Below, piece after piece: positions 31,021 to 41,825 of a stretch of 64,000 nucleotides of DNA (position 1 is the first letter of the stretch; the number at the start of each line of letters is the position of its first letter). The notes beneath the pieces were generated by a model that did not search any database, was not told the DNA's origin, and worked only from the letters and a program-made list of their open reading frames with translations. The translations under genes were made by a program, and so were the position numbers. Origin of the DNA: Callipepla californica brunnescens (lineage: Eukaryota > Chordata > Aves > Galliformes > Odontophoridae). The stretch is taken from assembly GCA_023055505.1 (NCBI GenBank), contig JALIRH010000035.1, positions 6,132,382 through 6,196,381 of the forward strand, in the 5' to 3' direction.

Positions 31021-34000
31021 ATGGCCGAGGAGCGCCCGGCTGCGGTGAGTCGGGGCCCCGCGGGGCGGGACGGCGCGCGGCCGGCTGCGGGGCCGCTGAC
31101 ACGGTTGTTGCTGCAGGGCGAGAACGGCGTTGGCAGCAGGGCGATCCGCGTGGGGACCCGCCGGAGCCAGGTAGGCGGCGGCGAGCTGGGGGTGCGGGGT
31201 ATAGCCCCGGGCAGCGCTGCGTGGCAGCGAATGCTTTCGTTCGTCCGGGTCCGCGGAGCGAGAGCGGCGTCCGTGGCCGCCGAGGGCCCGAGTCGGCGCT
31301 CGGCCTGACGCGGGAGCTGCTCTGCTGCGCGAGGTCTGCGGGGAAGGGCGGAACCGCTTCTCGGAGCGCTTCGCTCCGGGGAATGGAGTGCGGCCGTGAG
31401 GGCTCGGCCGTTCTGCGTCCTTCGTGGAGAGCGCGAGGAGAAACTTGTGAGCGCTTCTCTTGGCGGGGCCGTGCGCTCCAAGTAGCGCTCCTTTTATGCG
31501 GTTAGCGGAGTTAACGTGGTATCGCTGCTAATCGAGTTGCGAGGCTGGTGCGGCTCTTACAGAGAGGTGAGGAGAAGCACCCACCGCAAACGCTCCAGTA
31601 CTCCCAAAGGCCAGGGCAAGAACGTGTCCAGAGATAGGGTGGGTATCTGTTGCCACCCTGTTGCAGCAAGAGAGGAGCTGACCCGCAGGAGATAACCGTC
31701 CTTCAGGCCTTTGTTCTGCGATAAAAAAGAGAAGAAGTGTTACATGTGGACGTCCGAGTACAGATCATAGGCTCACACATGTGCTACTTCTTTTTCTAGC
31801 CTGAGGTTCTAATGGCATTTAGGGAAGCCACAAGCTACGCTCATTTTATATGTAGGGAAACGAGTCCTGAGAACAAAGTTAATTGCCCTGGGCTGCGAAG
31901 TTCATTAGCAGGAAAAAAGCTGGAACACTGTAGTCAGAGGTGCTTGCTTGATTCTACTGCTGTTTTTATTTTCCTTGCTGCTTCTGCCGTTGTCCTGCCG
32001 TTATTTCTTTATTTTACTGCGTTAAGATCTGGTGCTTGCTGGCTGTGCAGACCTCAGCTACTACTTTCTAATCTTTTGTCTGAAGAATTTCGAAATAGCA
32101 TTTTGAGCTTATCACAGCTAAATCATTTATTTTTGCTGGTATCCATAGGACTTTTACAGGCAAAGCAAAGTCCTACTGGCTCCTTTTTTTTTTTTTCTTT
32201 TTTTTTTTTTTCTTTAAATGAATGCATTGATGAAATTCATACTTTTAGAAAAAGCAGGGGTTACTCTCTGTGATGTATGACTTCTTCATTCTTCAGTAAG
32301 TGACAGGAGGGGGCTGTTGCTTGCCTTTCTGTTTGCTTGACAGTGAACGTGTCCTTTAGCAGTGGCATTCCAGAGAAATGAAACAAAGTGCCTTAAAGTT
32401 AGCTAGGTAAATGCTTTGAATGTGTAACGCGGCCTCTGAGAAATGGAGTTTCTGACTAGGGGACAGCTAGTGATATTAGGGCAGCTGGAAGAAGCATGTG
32501 TGAATCCTGACACACTGTCTTGCTTCAGCTGCTCTTCCTAACTTCAATACATTGTTTTTGTTTTGACTTGTCACTGCTTGGATCACAGCAGTGCTGGATA
32601 CGGGGAGAGGCTATTCTACCACTTAGATCTAAAATAAATAAATAAATAAAAAATAATAATAATTCTGTCAAATGCGCGTTACAGGCTCAAATGGTTTGTA
32701 TACATGAGCTATTGTATTTGGAGCTGCTTTTCTCTAATGCTTACAATTTAGAGAATGTCGTGGTCCTGCATGCATGACAGTCAACATCTTCTCTAGCTAC
32801 TGTGAAGCTCGTATGCTTTTTGCATAGTGCTTTGTTTTCGGCCTCCTTGCAGCTAGCCCGGATTCAGACTGACAGTGTGGTTGAGATGCTCCGTGACTTT
32901 TACCCTGACCTCCGCTTTGAGATTGGTAAGTGGTGTTTTGTTTTTTCCCCTCCGGTTGCTCATCTGATGCAGATGGCAGTAGGAGCCAGGCAGTTACCTT
33001 TGGGTGGAAGGTGTGTGAATAGAGCATTGTCAAGCAGAGGAGAATCTGCCCCATGTTATCTAAGAGAGCAGACTGAATTCAATTAGGTTGTATAGCTGAG
33101 CAACTGCTGCTAGTATTTTCTGCTAGAGAAGGATTGATTACGCAAGCTCCAGTTGACTAAGGCCTTATCTGTCACGAGGATGATGCTATATTTCTCCATT
33201 TGAGAACCTGGGCAATGTCTTTTTAGTTGTCTGTTCCCAGAACTTGCCCTTTTTCTCCTTTTGTGTTCTTGAGAGCTATGAAAGAAGTCTTAATTTCACT
33301 TACAAAATATTCTCAGAAGTGAGCTGCTTGCTCCTTGAGTTTGTCTTGAGCCTGTGTTCACACAGTGTGATAGTGTGCACTGCTTGTTACATGTTAAGTA
33401 GATACCACCAGTCAATTGCTTGTCTATGCCTAACACTTTGTGTTCTCTGAGCAGTTGCCATGTCTACAACTGGAGACAAGATCTTAGATACAGCGCTTTC
33501 TAAGGTAAAAGATTTCTTCTTTCAGGAGGAAATTATTCAAATTATTAAAGTATTCAAAAAAGTAATTGTATTTGGTGGCATACTTGCGTATTTTCTTCTG
33601 TGGTTCATGCTTTTTCATTTACATGTAGATTGGCGAGAAGAGCCTCTTTACCAAAGAGCTGGAAAATGCACTTGAAAGAAATGAGTAAGAGCTCAGTTTT
33701 CTTACTTGTCTGGCATTTTTTGTCGTTTATTTTTGATATGCTGTATGTGTGATCTGATTTCCTTCTGTTCTTTCTGGTTAAGAAAGAAATCCTCTGGTAA
33801 GGCTTTTTTATTTTTAACTCCACATTTTGTAGTGGTGGTGATGCTTGGTCTGCTCTGTTGTTGTTTGTTTGTTTTCTCCTCTAAGTTGTGTGTTACTTGT
33901 GCATTAGAGTTGTGTGTAATCTAATTCACGCTTACAAACACGTTCTTTATTTTACTACTTTGTTACTGTATGTTACAGTACATGTTACAACTGGTGGTTG

Positions 34001-37000
34001 TAGTGTATCTTGCACTGCTACTGGGAGGAAGGCATTATCTCAGTTTTCCAGATTAGAAAAGGCAGGAAAAAGTGAAGTGGCTCCTCAGATTTGCTGTGAA
34101 AGTCTAGTGGTAATTCTGGCTATAGAATTCTGAACATTCTTTCTCTTCTCTAAACTAATCCCAGGGGTGAATCTAAACTTTCCTGTTGTTACCTGTAGGT
34201 CTCTGCCACTACACGGCCTAACCATCTGTCCAGTGTTGTGATTACTGTTCTCTAATTCATAGAGTTGACCTGGTAGTTCACTCCTTGAAGGACCTGCCAA
34301 CTTCTCTTCCTCCTGGCTTTACCATTGGTGCTATTTGCAAGTAAGTATGTGCGCAAAGCCTGGCTGTCTGAGGGACTTAACATTTTGCAGTGCGGGTAGT
34401 GGTAGAAAATGACAGCTTAGATCGTCTTTGTTGTTTATCCTTTGATTATTCTCTGAAACAATGAGAGTGTTCTGTAGCCAGCTGGTTTGTTGGAAATCCT
34501 TGCTGTTAAAATGGAGAAGCTGCTTTTTCGAGCTAGGGATGGTTCCTTTGAGCGCTGGTAGCAGAGCTGTTAATCTTAACAGCCTTCTGTTGAATAATAT
34601 CTGCCATTCTGCTCTTGCCTTATTTTGCAGAAGAGAGAACCCACTTGATGCTGTTGTCTTTCACCCCAAAAACAGTGGGAAAACACTCAGTCTTCTTCCT
34701 GAAAAGAGGTGAGTAGGGAGAAGGAAAAGACAGTGAAGTGTAAAAATAGAAAGGAGGAGTTTGTTCATATTTTCCAGTGGCAAACCACTGAGCTTTCTTT
34801 CTTTATTCTGTAGTGGGTTTGTGCTGCCTTCAGTTAGCTTACAGCATACGTTATATTGAACCTACTTGCTGAAAGAGCTACACTCGTGAGAATGTTGTAA
34901 ACTGAGTTTGGATGTCTCTAGCCACCTTTGAGATGCAGTGTTTTCTCGAGTAAGAACGTCCCTTGCTTCAGTCTCCAGAGTGAATACCAGGTCCTTTGTA
35001 TAGTGCTCCTCACAGGAGGATGCATGCAGTGCAGGCAATATGTCCAAAGCAGCATTTTGTCTTGCGTGGCCATTCTCTTGTTCTCATCCTGCCAATTCAA
35101 ATTTCTTTGTTGCTTTTTTGGCACACATTTTCTATGGTTCTACTAGGAGCATTACAAACTAGCTCTAATATAAATGTGGACTTGCATTTCTACTCTTCTA
35201 ATTAGCATGAAAATCATCTGCTTTAGGTTCCAGGTTACAAAGAAGAGTGAACAGATAGGTATCTCTAGAAAATAAATGGTAGCTCCCCAGATGGGCAGCT
35301 TTCTATGCGGTCCAGTTACACAACTTGTTTTTGAAGGTTCTCTTCCCACTGCATTTTTGTAGCTGAAGAATTTCCCGGGTTTTGTGGTGTCTGACTGTTT
35401 CTCTCAGATTGGAGCAACTAAATCTGCTTTTTGTGACTTTTTTTTTTTTTTTTTCATATTGCCACCAAGGTAGCATTGGTAGGAAGGTGTGCTCTTTAAA
35501 TCAAGTTTGAGAGTTGATAGCAGGTGTATTACAGAAGCACTCCCTCTAATTTGATCTCTGGCAGTGGTTTGCCTGCATCTAGTTTCAATGAAATCTTATG
35601 TTAAACTTTACCAAGTGCTTTTACTTCTTCCAAGGAGGCATAAATCATTGGTAAGTTCTTGGAACTTTTTGTTTCCATCCTAGTGGGGATGCGGGAATGG
35701 AAATCTTCCCTGAAACTTCTGACATATGTTCAGGTGGAGTACTGTTGTATTCTGGATTTCATTCATTTAATTTTCCCAACAGTGTTATTGGAACTAGTTC
35801 ACTTCGGCGAGCGGCCCAGCTCAAAAAGAAGTTCCCTCAGCTAGAATTCAGAGATATTGTATCCTTTTATGGCAAAAGGTGGAATCTGGACAAAGTTGGA
35901 AAAAGGATTATATAAATTGACGCAAAATCTAGAACCAAGGCTGATTCGTACTACCTGATCTGCAGGAACAACTTCCTTGAAGGTTTCTGGAGGCAGCCTA
36001 CTCTGTAGTGCATTTTATCCTGTTTTCTCATGATCCTATAAAGAAAGGGCCCAACTTTAGTCCAGCTGAGATTGAGGACACCATTTAGAAAAGTCTATCA
36101 TATGTTTGTCACAGTGACAGCCAAATGCTGATGGGTCCATGACACCTTTAATGTGATTTGGGCTGCTGGTTTAGATGTGTGCCACTAAAGTGGTGGTAAA
36201 ACACACTGTTATACCTCAGTCCTAGTAACCCAACTCTGTGATTTTCGCAATTATTTGATGTCAGATGCAAGTAATGCACTTAAATGGCGTGTATCTTTTG
36301 AGAGTGAGCGCTTGGATTAATATTTTGTTTCTCGTAATAATCAGAAGAATTCTATTAAAACTGTCCACATGTAGCGTTTCTTTCAGAATGACACCCTGAT
36401 TCTTATTTGGAGGCTTTAAACACAGTCACGTGAATGCTACGTGGTTGTACGACTGTATACTGTTTTTCTTCTTGCTTAACCACTTGTACAGAGAGGAAAT
36501 TTAAACACACGCTTGAAGAAGCTAGATGAGAAGGAAGACTTCAGTGCTATAATCCTGGCTGCTGCTGGACTGAAGAGAATGGGCTGGGAGAATCGCATTG
36601 GTCAGGTAAGTGTCAGAGTAGAAAATCATGTTTTCTTCTAAGCTGTTGCCTGCTTGCCTTTCAGACCTTGTGATTGTCCTGTTGAAGATGCACGTGCAGT
36701 TTGCTGAGTCTGTTGCCATGTTAGCTTGAGATGTTATTTGCTTCAGCGAGAGTTTGATTTTGGTTGTTTCTCTTTATATACAATTTTATACTTTCCATGT
36801 TGCAGTAACAGTTTGTCGTATTGATAGTCTCCCAGCATTTCATATACGCAGCGAAACAGCAGTATTTGTTTAAGATTTCTTCTGATTAACTAATGATTGG
36901 AATATTACTGTCCAGGTATCCTACTTTCAGTATGAAAATGCTGAGGCTTGGGAAGGGGGAGGTGATATTTCAGTTGGGCACAAATGTGTTAGAGGAGTGC

Positions 37001-40000
37001 ATGGAATCAACTTCTTGCTTTGTATATTCTAAAAAGTGCAGTGTGACTTAACCCTGTTTTTACTTTCAGCTCCTGAGCCCTGAAGATTGTCTGTATGCTG
37101 TGGGGCAGGTACGTTACAATTTTTCTACCTTAAGTTTGGCTGCATATTGAAAACCAGCAGCAGTATGATGCATCAAGAGGTTAACTGTGACAGCCAAATG
37201 CTTTTGATGTATTTATTGACAAAGAATTATTATAGTGATCTCTGCAGCCTGTTAATCTGCTTATGTTCAGTGTGTGAGAAGACCGTTAAGTCAGCTCCGT
37301 GAGCCTGTGTCAGCCGCAGAAATTGGTAAATGGTACAGGTAATGTGTGGCAGAGCTACTCTGGGACAACTCTGCAAACATGAGGCTGGGGCAGTGTTGTG
37401 CTGTTCCAGGCTAACTGTACAAAGCCACTGCAGTATCCGTGCTGTGATACTCTTTTACACAGAGTGTCCTCACTGTGGCTATGTGGAGCTGAAACATGTG
37501 TCTTGGGGCATGTTAGTGTTCTTGTTTCTAGGTGGTCAAATTGTTCCAGCTCATGCTGGTCACATTGCTGAATTTACACAGTGCTGCATAGTTGGTATCA
37601 AACTTGCTAAACCTGATCTGGCTATGTGTTTCTTAGTGCAATCATCATTGTAATGTAAGGCAGTTATTCCCCAGGCTGGATGAATTCTTGGTCAGTGAGC
37701 AGCTGTTGCTGTGTTACTTACAGATTGGAAAAAGTGGGCAGTGACTAGTGACCCAGATGAAAGTGAAAAATGAGCCAGAAATAGTGTTGTTCGTGGTGTT
37801 TTTTGTTGTTTTGTTTTTTTTTTTTAATCATGTTTTTGTCATGTACTGTGCCTACTTTTTTCTTCTGGTCTTATTTTCCATTTGGGAAAAAATTGGTTTG
37901 TGATTGCTGTTGCCTTCAGACAAGGTTGCAGAGCTTACATTAATCCAAACTTCTTGTGCTGTCGTGAAGTGACAGCAGAGTGGGTGTTTGTATATATGCA
38001 GTCAGAAGAGGGATATGTTCTGAAACTGAGTGAAGGAAAAGATGTCAGGTGACTGCGTGATCTTCAATACTTGTCTAAGTAAGTTCTGAGCTTCCCTTTA
38101 CAGCAGTTGCTTCAAGATGTCTTGTAACCAGTTAATTGTTTCTTGAATAATTTCTGCAAAATCTGTGTTCTTAACTACTGCTCCCTGAGTGAAACACATC
38201 CAGACCTCTGTTTCACGACCAATGCTGAGTGCACAGAGATGCCTAAGTTGAATTCTGTTGTTCTTCTCTCCTTACAGGGGGCTTTAGCGGTGGAGGTTCG
38301 TGCCAAAGACCAAGAAATACTGAATATGGTATCTGCCCTGCACGATGGAGAAACAGTATTATGCTGCATTGCTGAGAGGGCCTTTATGAAACGTTTGGTA
38401 CGTGTGTCATCCTTCCCCTTTTGCTTTCTGCAATGAATACTGCTCTGCTGCAGTTAAACTGACGGCATAATGTGGGAAGGCTATTATGGTTTCTTAAAAC
38501 TGACCAGTAGAGAGAACTTGTGAATTGCTAAGTGCCTGAACAGTGACAACTGGGGCTGTGCAGCATATACTTTTCAGAGGCCTCTGCTTTGAATGTTTTG
38601 GGAAAGAAACTCAATAGTAACATCTTTCTGTTTTCAGGAGGGTGGCTGTAGTGTCCCTGTTGCAGTTAACACCATGCTGAAAGATGGCCAGGTGAGGAAT
38701 ATTTTGTATGTGTCTGGGATTATTTATGGAAGATTGTTCCATTGTGTGTACATTCTCTGAGGTTCAGTTCAGCAGATGACTTTACAACTGAGTAGAGCAG
38801 ATAGAGTTATTGTCCAAAGCTGGAGTATGAGAATGGGTCTGGTTACTTAAGCTGAGTCCTGGAAAACACCCTCATTGTGATAATTAGTTTTCCCCCCCCT
38901 TTTTCTGAAGTGTTGCCCTGAGATCTTGAAGTCTTCCTTTGACTCCAGAAAATCAGTGGGTTTATACAACAGTTCATAAATTAAGTAGGTGGAAACCTAG
39001 AAATTGTTCAGTTTCTTTCTTGGAAAGATGCATTTTCCTGAACAGGGATTAACTTATGTTACTGTTGTATCATACTGCCATTCTGATTCCACTGGACTAC
39101 AAAAGCATTCCCTTTTAGGGTTAGGTTTGTGGTATTAACCCCTTCTGTCTTTCAAAGTTGTATTTGACAGGTGCAGTCTACAGTTTGGATGGATCTGACA
39201 GCCTGAAGGAAACAATGCAGACCAGCGTTAATTATCCACAACGGGTATGTGAGCCATGTTGGACTCAAAATTCAAACCTGTAGCTGAGTGATAAACCTAG
39301 ACCTTTTGATTTGGTTCTTCAGGGTTTCAGCTTCAGGTATTTTTTTTTTTTTTTTTTCTTCTTCCCTTGTTCTGCTAATTGTTCTGGGAAACTCTATAGC
39401 ATACAGTTGTCTAAAGGCTATTCAGATCATAGATTCCAGTTGAGTATTTTTCAGTGAACCCTTCTGGCCAAGAAAGGCCAGTGGTATCTTGGGGTGCATT
39501 TACAAAGAGCGTGGCCGGCGGGGCGGTGGAGGTTCTCATACCCTCTGCTCTGCCCTGGGGAGGCCACATCAGGAGCACTGTCTAGTTCTGGGCTCCTCAG
39601 CTCAGAAAAGACAGTGAACTGCTGGAGCAAGTCTAGTGGAGGGCTGCAAAGATGATAGAGGCCTGGAGCATTTCCTTCATGAGGAAGGACTTTGGAGACC
39701 TGGGGCTGTTCAGACTGAAGAAGAATGGCTGAGAAGGGGATCTTATCAGTGTTTATAAATATCTAAAGGGTGGGAGTCAAGTCGTCGAGGCCAGGCTTTT
39801 CTTGGTGGTGCACAGCAGCAGGAGAAGGGACAATGGGCACAAACCAGAACACCAGAAGTTCCATACTAACGTGAGGAAAAGCTTCTTTACTTGGAGGGTA
39901 ACAAATAGGCTGCCCAGAGAGGTGGGGGAGTCTCATTTGCTGGAGATATTTGAAACGTGGCTGGATGGCTTCCTTCAATCTGTTCTAGGGATCCTGCTTT

Positions 40001-40310
40001 CAGGAGGGTTAGACTGGATGATCTCCTGAGGTCCCTTACACGATTTGGTGACAATTCTGTGATATCTGGTTTCGCACAGACTATTTTATTGCTCAGTCCT
40101 TCCCACAGCCTTACATTAATGTATTTATATTTGCAGAATGAAGATGGACCAAATGATGATGTGCAGCATGTTGGCATCACAGCCAAGAACGTCCCTGGTC
40201 AGGCCCAGGAAGCTGCAGAGAGCCTTGGTGTTGAACTAGCTAGTTTACTTCTGAGCAAGGGAGCTAAGCACATCCTTAGTGTGGCGAGGCAGCTTAATGA
40301 TGCCTGCTAA
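31021..40310 (+). CDS. HMBS: Hydroxymethylbilane synthase (porphobilinogen deaminase)
   Basis: Cytosolic third enzyme of haem synthesis; it joins four porphobilinogens into hydroxymethylbilane. Coding exons: 31021-31044, 31117-31170, 32853-32925, 33455-33504, 33629-33684, 34263-34340, 34631-34708, 35783-35858, 36492-36605, 37070-37108, 38278-38397, 38638-38691, 39158-39244, 40137-40310. They give 358 aa (human 361). Visible residues are the VGTRRSQLA start of domain 1, catalytic Asp96 in HSLKDLP (human Asp99), the SSLRRAAQ and RGNLNTR arginine motifs, and Cys258 in EGGCSVPV, which carries the dipyrromethane cofactor (human Cys261). The N-terminal exon MAEERPAA corresponds to the ubiquitous isoform. 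Intron 8 is U12-type. The Met that starts the human erythroid isoform is absent (Ser-Arg-Ala-Ile-Arg-Val here). Confidence 0.97.
32183..32215. repeat. T-rich tract
   Basis: Two T runs separated by a C in HMBS intron 2. This is a simple repeat; intron 2 (31171-32852) otherwise shows no recognised element. Confidence 0.85.
32630..32663. repeat. (AAAT)n / AAT simple repeat
   Basis: AAAT units followed by AAT units in HMBS intron 2, about 190 bp before exon 3. Confidence 0.85.
35859..36491 (+). other. HMBS: U12-type GT-AG intron (HMBS intron 8)
   Basis: The donor GTATCCTTTT is the exact U12 5' splice-site consensus. The branch-like word TTGCTTAAC (36472-36480) differs from TTCCTTAAC at one base and its branch A is 12 nt before the intron end. 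There is no long pyrimidine tract between branch and AG. Joining FRDI to RGNLNTR at this intron restores the conserved active-site motif. Confidence 0.88.
39340..39357. repeat. Poly-T tract (18 T)
   Basis: A run of 18 T in HMBS intron 13, about 130 bp upstream of the CR1 copy that fills most of that intron. Confidence 0.85.
39485..40065 (+). repeat. CR1 LINE 3' fragment in HMBS intron 13
   Basis: About 580 bp of CR1 in gene orientation. It includes 'tggggaggccacatcaggag', 'gttctgggctcctcagctc', the 'gggacaatgggcacaaacc' block, 'aggctgcccagagaggtggg' and the tail 'gatgatctcctgaggtccct' with a final 'aattctgtgat'. It ends only about 70 bp before exon 14, so it fills most of the intron and borders the acceptor region. 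Confidence 0.92.
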
Positions 40311-41051
40311 GCCTCTGTGACAGTAGCAAGATTGCTACAATTCTTGCTCTAGTCTTCACAGCTACTCTATCAGCTGCTGGAGGAAGGTTTTTCGTTTTTA
40401 ATGTTTGCACCAGTCTTGTCTGAGATTTGGGTATAAAATACTTGAAATACAAAACTAACTTGGAGTTGCAGGGTTTATTTAAGTTGCAAAATCTCTCTGA
40501 AACTTGTTTACTACACTTTTCCTAGCAACAAAAACTTTTATTGTTCTCCTATCACATTTAGTAACAAAGTGCTGAATATAGATTATAGTCAAAGAGTGGT
40601 AGTACTTAAGTACTGCACTGTTCTGACAATACAGAAGCGTTTTCTGTAGTCACTGTACGTGCAAAATTGTGGATTATTTGGGTCTGTTGAAGTGCTGAAG
40701 GAGACTGGCATTAGGTTCCCAATACATTCCTTGAAGGGAATTTACCACAGATACTATGTTCATCTTAAGTTTTGGCTATGGAGTTATTTTAAGTTATTAA
40801 ATGCAAATTTGTCACTCGTTCATAGTGATTACTAGGTAGTGGATTAGCCAGCTCATCTGACATAGATGTAGCATGGGAATGTGCTTTGGTATGTGATAAC
40901 CAGTCGCCTTTGAGCTGGTGAGTAAGGAATTTGCCTTTCCATGTAGGTTGTTGAATGCGGTTGAACTGTAGTACCATTACAATCTTGCAGTGCCTTACAG
41001 AAATATAAAAATAGCTTCTTCCGGGGTTCCAGTGTTGGAGGTGAAGCAATG
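40311..41051. other. HMBS 3' UTR and HMBS-H2AX convergent gap
   Basis: HMBS (plus) and H2AX (minus) converge here. No AATAAA is visible on the plus strand after the HMBS stop. A variant ATTAAA occurs at 40796-40801 and a weaker TATAAA near 40432. The sequence is otherwise unique and AT-rich, with no open frame of note. Confidence 0.7.
40796..40801 (+). terminator. HMBS: Candidate HMBS poly(A) signal ATTAAA
   Basis: The most common variant hexamer, 486 bp after the HMBS stop codon. It is a candidate only; the TATAAA near 40432 could be used instead for a shorter 3' UTR. Confidence 0.4.
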
Positions 41052-41057
41052 TTTATT
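41052..41057 (-). terminator. H2AX: H2AX distal poly(A) signal
   Basis: Plus-strand TTTATT reads AATAAA on the H2AX strand, about 340 bp after the stop codon and beyond the histone stem-loop. It would serve a polyadenylated, replication-independent H2AX mRNA, as known in mammals. Confidence 0.7.
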
Positions 41058-41312
41058 CTCTATGCAGTGTCCGCTGAATGTAACAGCAGATAGATAAACA
41101 GTCACGTTGTGAGCAACCAGGGCTAAGTCTTTACGGAGCTCGCCACCTATTGACGCTTCCTGCTCCTGAACTCCAGGGATGCTGGAGCTCCCCGCCGCGC
41201 CGCACAACGCTCGCTCCCCGTTGGTGTCTGCGGGGGGGGGAGCGGCACAGCCCCGGGGTGTGGGCGCGGCCCCTCCCCCTCCCATCCCCTCCCCCCGCCC
41301 CTCACCGCGGAT

Positions 41313-41325
41313 CACAGCTCTCCCA
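41313..41325 (-). promoter_or_regulatory. H2AX: Histone downstream element candidate
   Basis: On the minus strand, GGGAGAGCTGTG begins about 15 nt after the stem-loop. This purine-rich GAGCTG core resembles the U7 snRNP binding element of replication-dependent histone genes. Confidence 0.55.
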
Positions 41326-41339
41326 GTGAGCAATGGAGT

Positions 41340-41355
41340 GGCCCTGAAAAGGGCC
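41340..41355 (-). terminator. H2AX: Histone 3' stem-loop
   Basis: On the minus strand GGCCCTTTTCAGGGCC forms a perfect 6-bp stem with a TTTC loop, the canonical histone mRNA 3' element bound by SLBP. It starts about 40 nt after the H2AX stop codon. Confidence 0.95.
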
Positions 41356-41393
41356 TTTGTGTGGTGCTGAAGGAGTGGAGGGCGGCGCCCGGC

Positions 41394-41825
41394 CTAGTAC
41401 TCCTGCGACTGCTGCCCGCCGCCCTTCTTGCCGGCCTTGGCCGGGCCCGCGGTGCCGCCGCCCGTCTTCTTGGGCAGCAGCACGGCCTGGATGTTGGGCA
41501 GGACCCCGCCCTGCGCGATGGTGACGCCGCCCAGCAGCTTGTTGAGCTCCTCGTCGTTGCGCACCGCGAGCTGCAGGTGGCGGGGGATGATGCGCGTCTT
41601 CTTGTTGTCGCGGGCCGCGTTGCCCGCCAGCTCCAGGATCTCGGCCGTCAGGTACTCCAGCACGGCCGCCAGGTAAACGGGTGCGCCGGCTCCCACCCGC
41701 TCTGCGTAATGTCCGCGCCGCAGCAGCCGATGAACGCGCCCGACGGGAAACTGCAGCCCGGCCCGGGAAGAGCGAGACTTGGCCTTCGCTCGGGCCTTAC
41801 CGCCACTCTTGCCGCGGCCGGACAT
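41394..41825 (-). CDS. H2AX: Histone H2A.X
   Basis: Variant histone whose C-terminal SQEY is phosphorylated at Ser139 (gamma-H2AX) by ATM/ATR/DNA-PK at DNA breaks. It is a single exon of 143 aa, the same length as human. It contains the full histone fold ([32 protein letters not shown], acidic-patch Glu/Asp residues), the N-terminal Lys13 and Lys15, and Lys118/119 in LLPKKT. The tail ends QQSQEY and keeps Tyr142. Differences from the human protein as I recall it are Arg at position 36 (mature numbering) instead of Lys, and a Gly-rich linker ([18 protein letters not shown]) lacking the Thr136 equivalent. It is intronless, with a cell-cycle-type promoter, a histone stem-loop and a distal poly(A) signal. 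Confidence 0.98.
   Translation of the reverse strand: MSGRGKSGGKARAKAKSRSSRAGLQFPVGRVHRLLRRGHYAERVGAGAPVYLAAVLEYLTAEILELAGNAARDNKKTRIIPRHLQLAVRNDEELNKLLGGVTIAQGGVLPNIQAVLLPKKTGGGTAGPAKAGKKGGGQQSQEY

Noticed and set aside
30726..31481. 251-aa minus-strand frame across the VPS11/HMBS junction
   Set aside because: It runs through the HMBS promoter and first exons in antisense with low-complexity Pro/Arg/Ala composition. There is no splice or homology support.
36115..37203. The 16-base word gtgacagccaaatgct occurs in HMBS introns 8 and 10
   Set aside because: The match does not extend into flanking sequence. It is too short to call a repeat or a regulatory pair without a genome-wide count.
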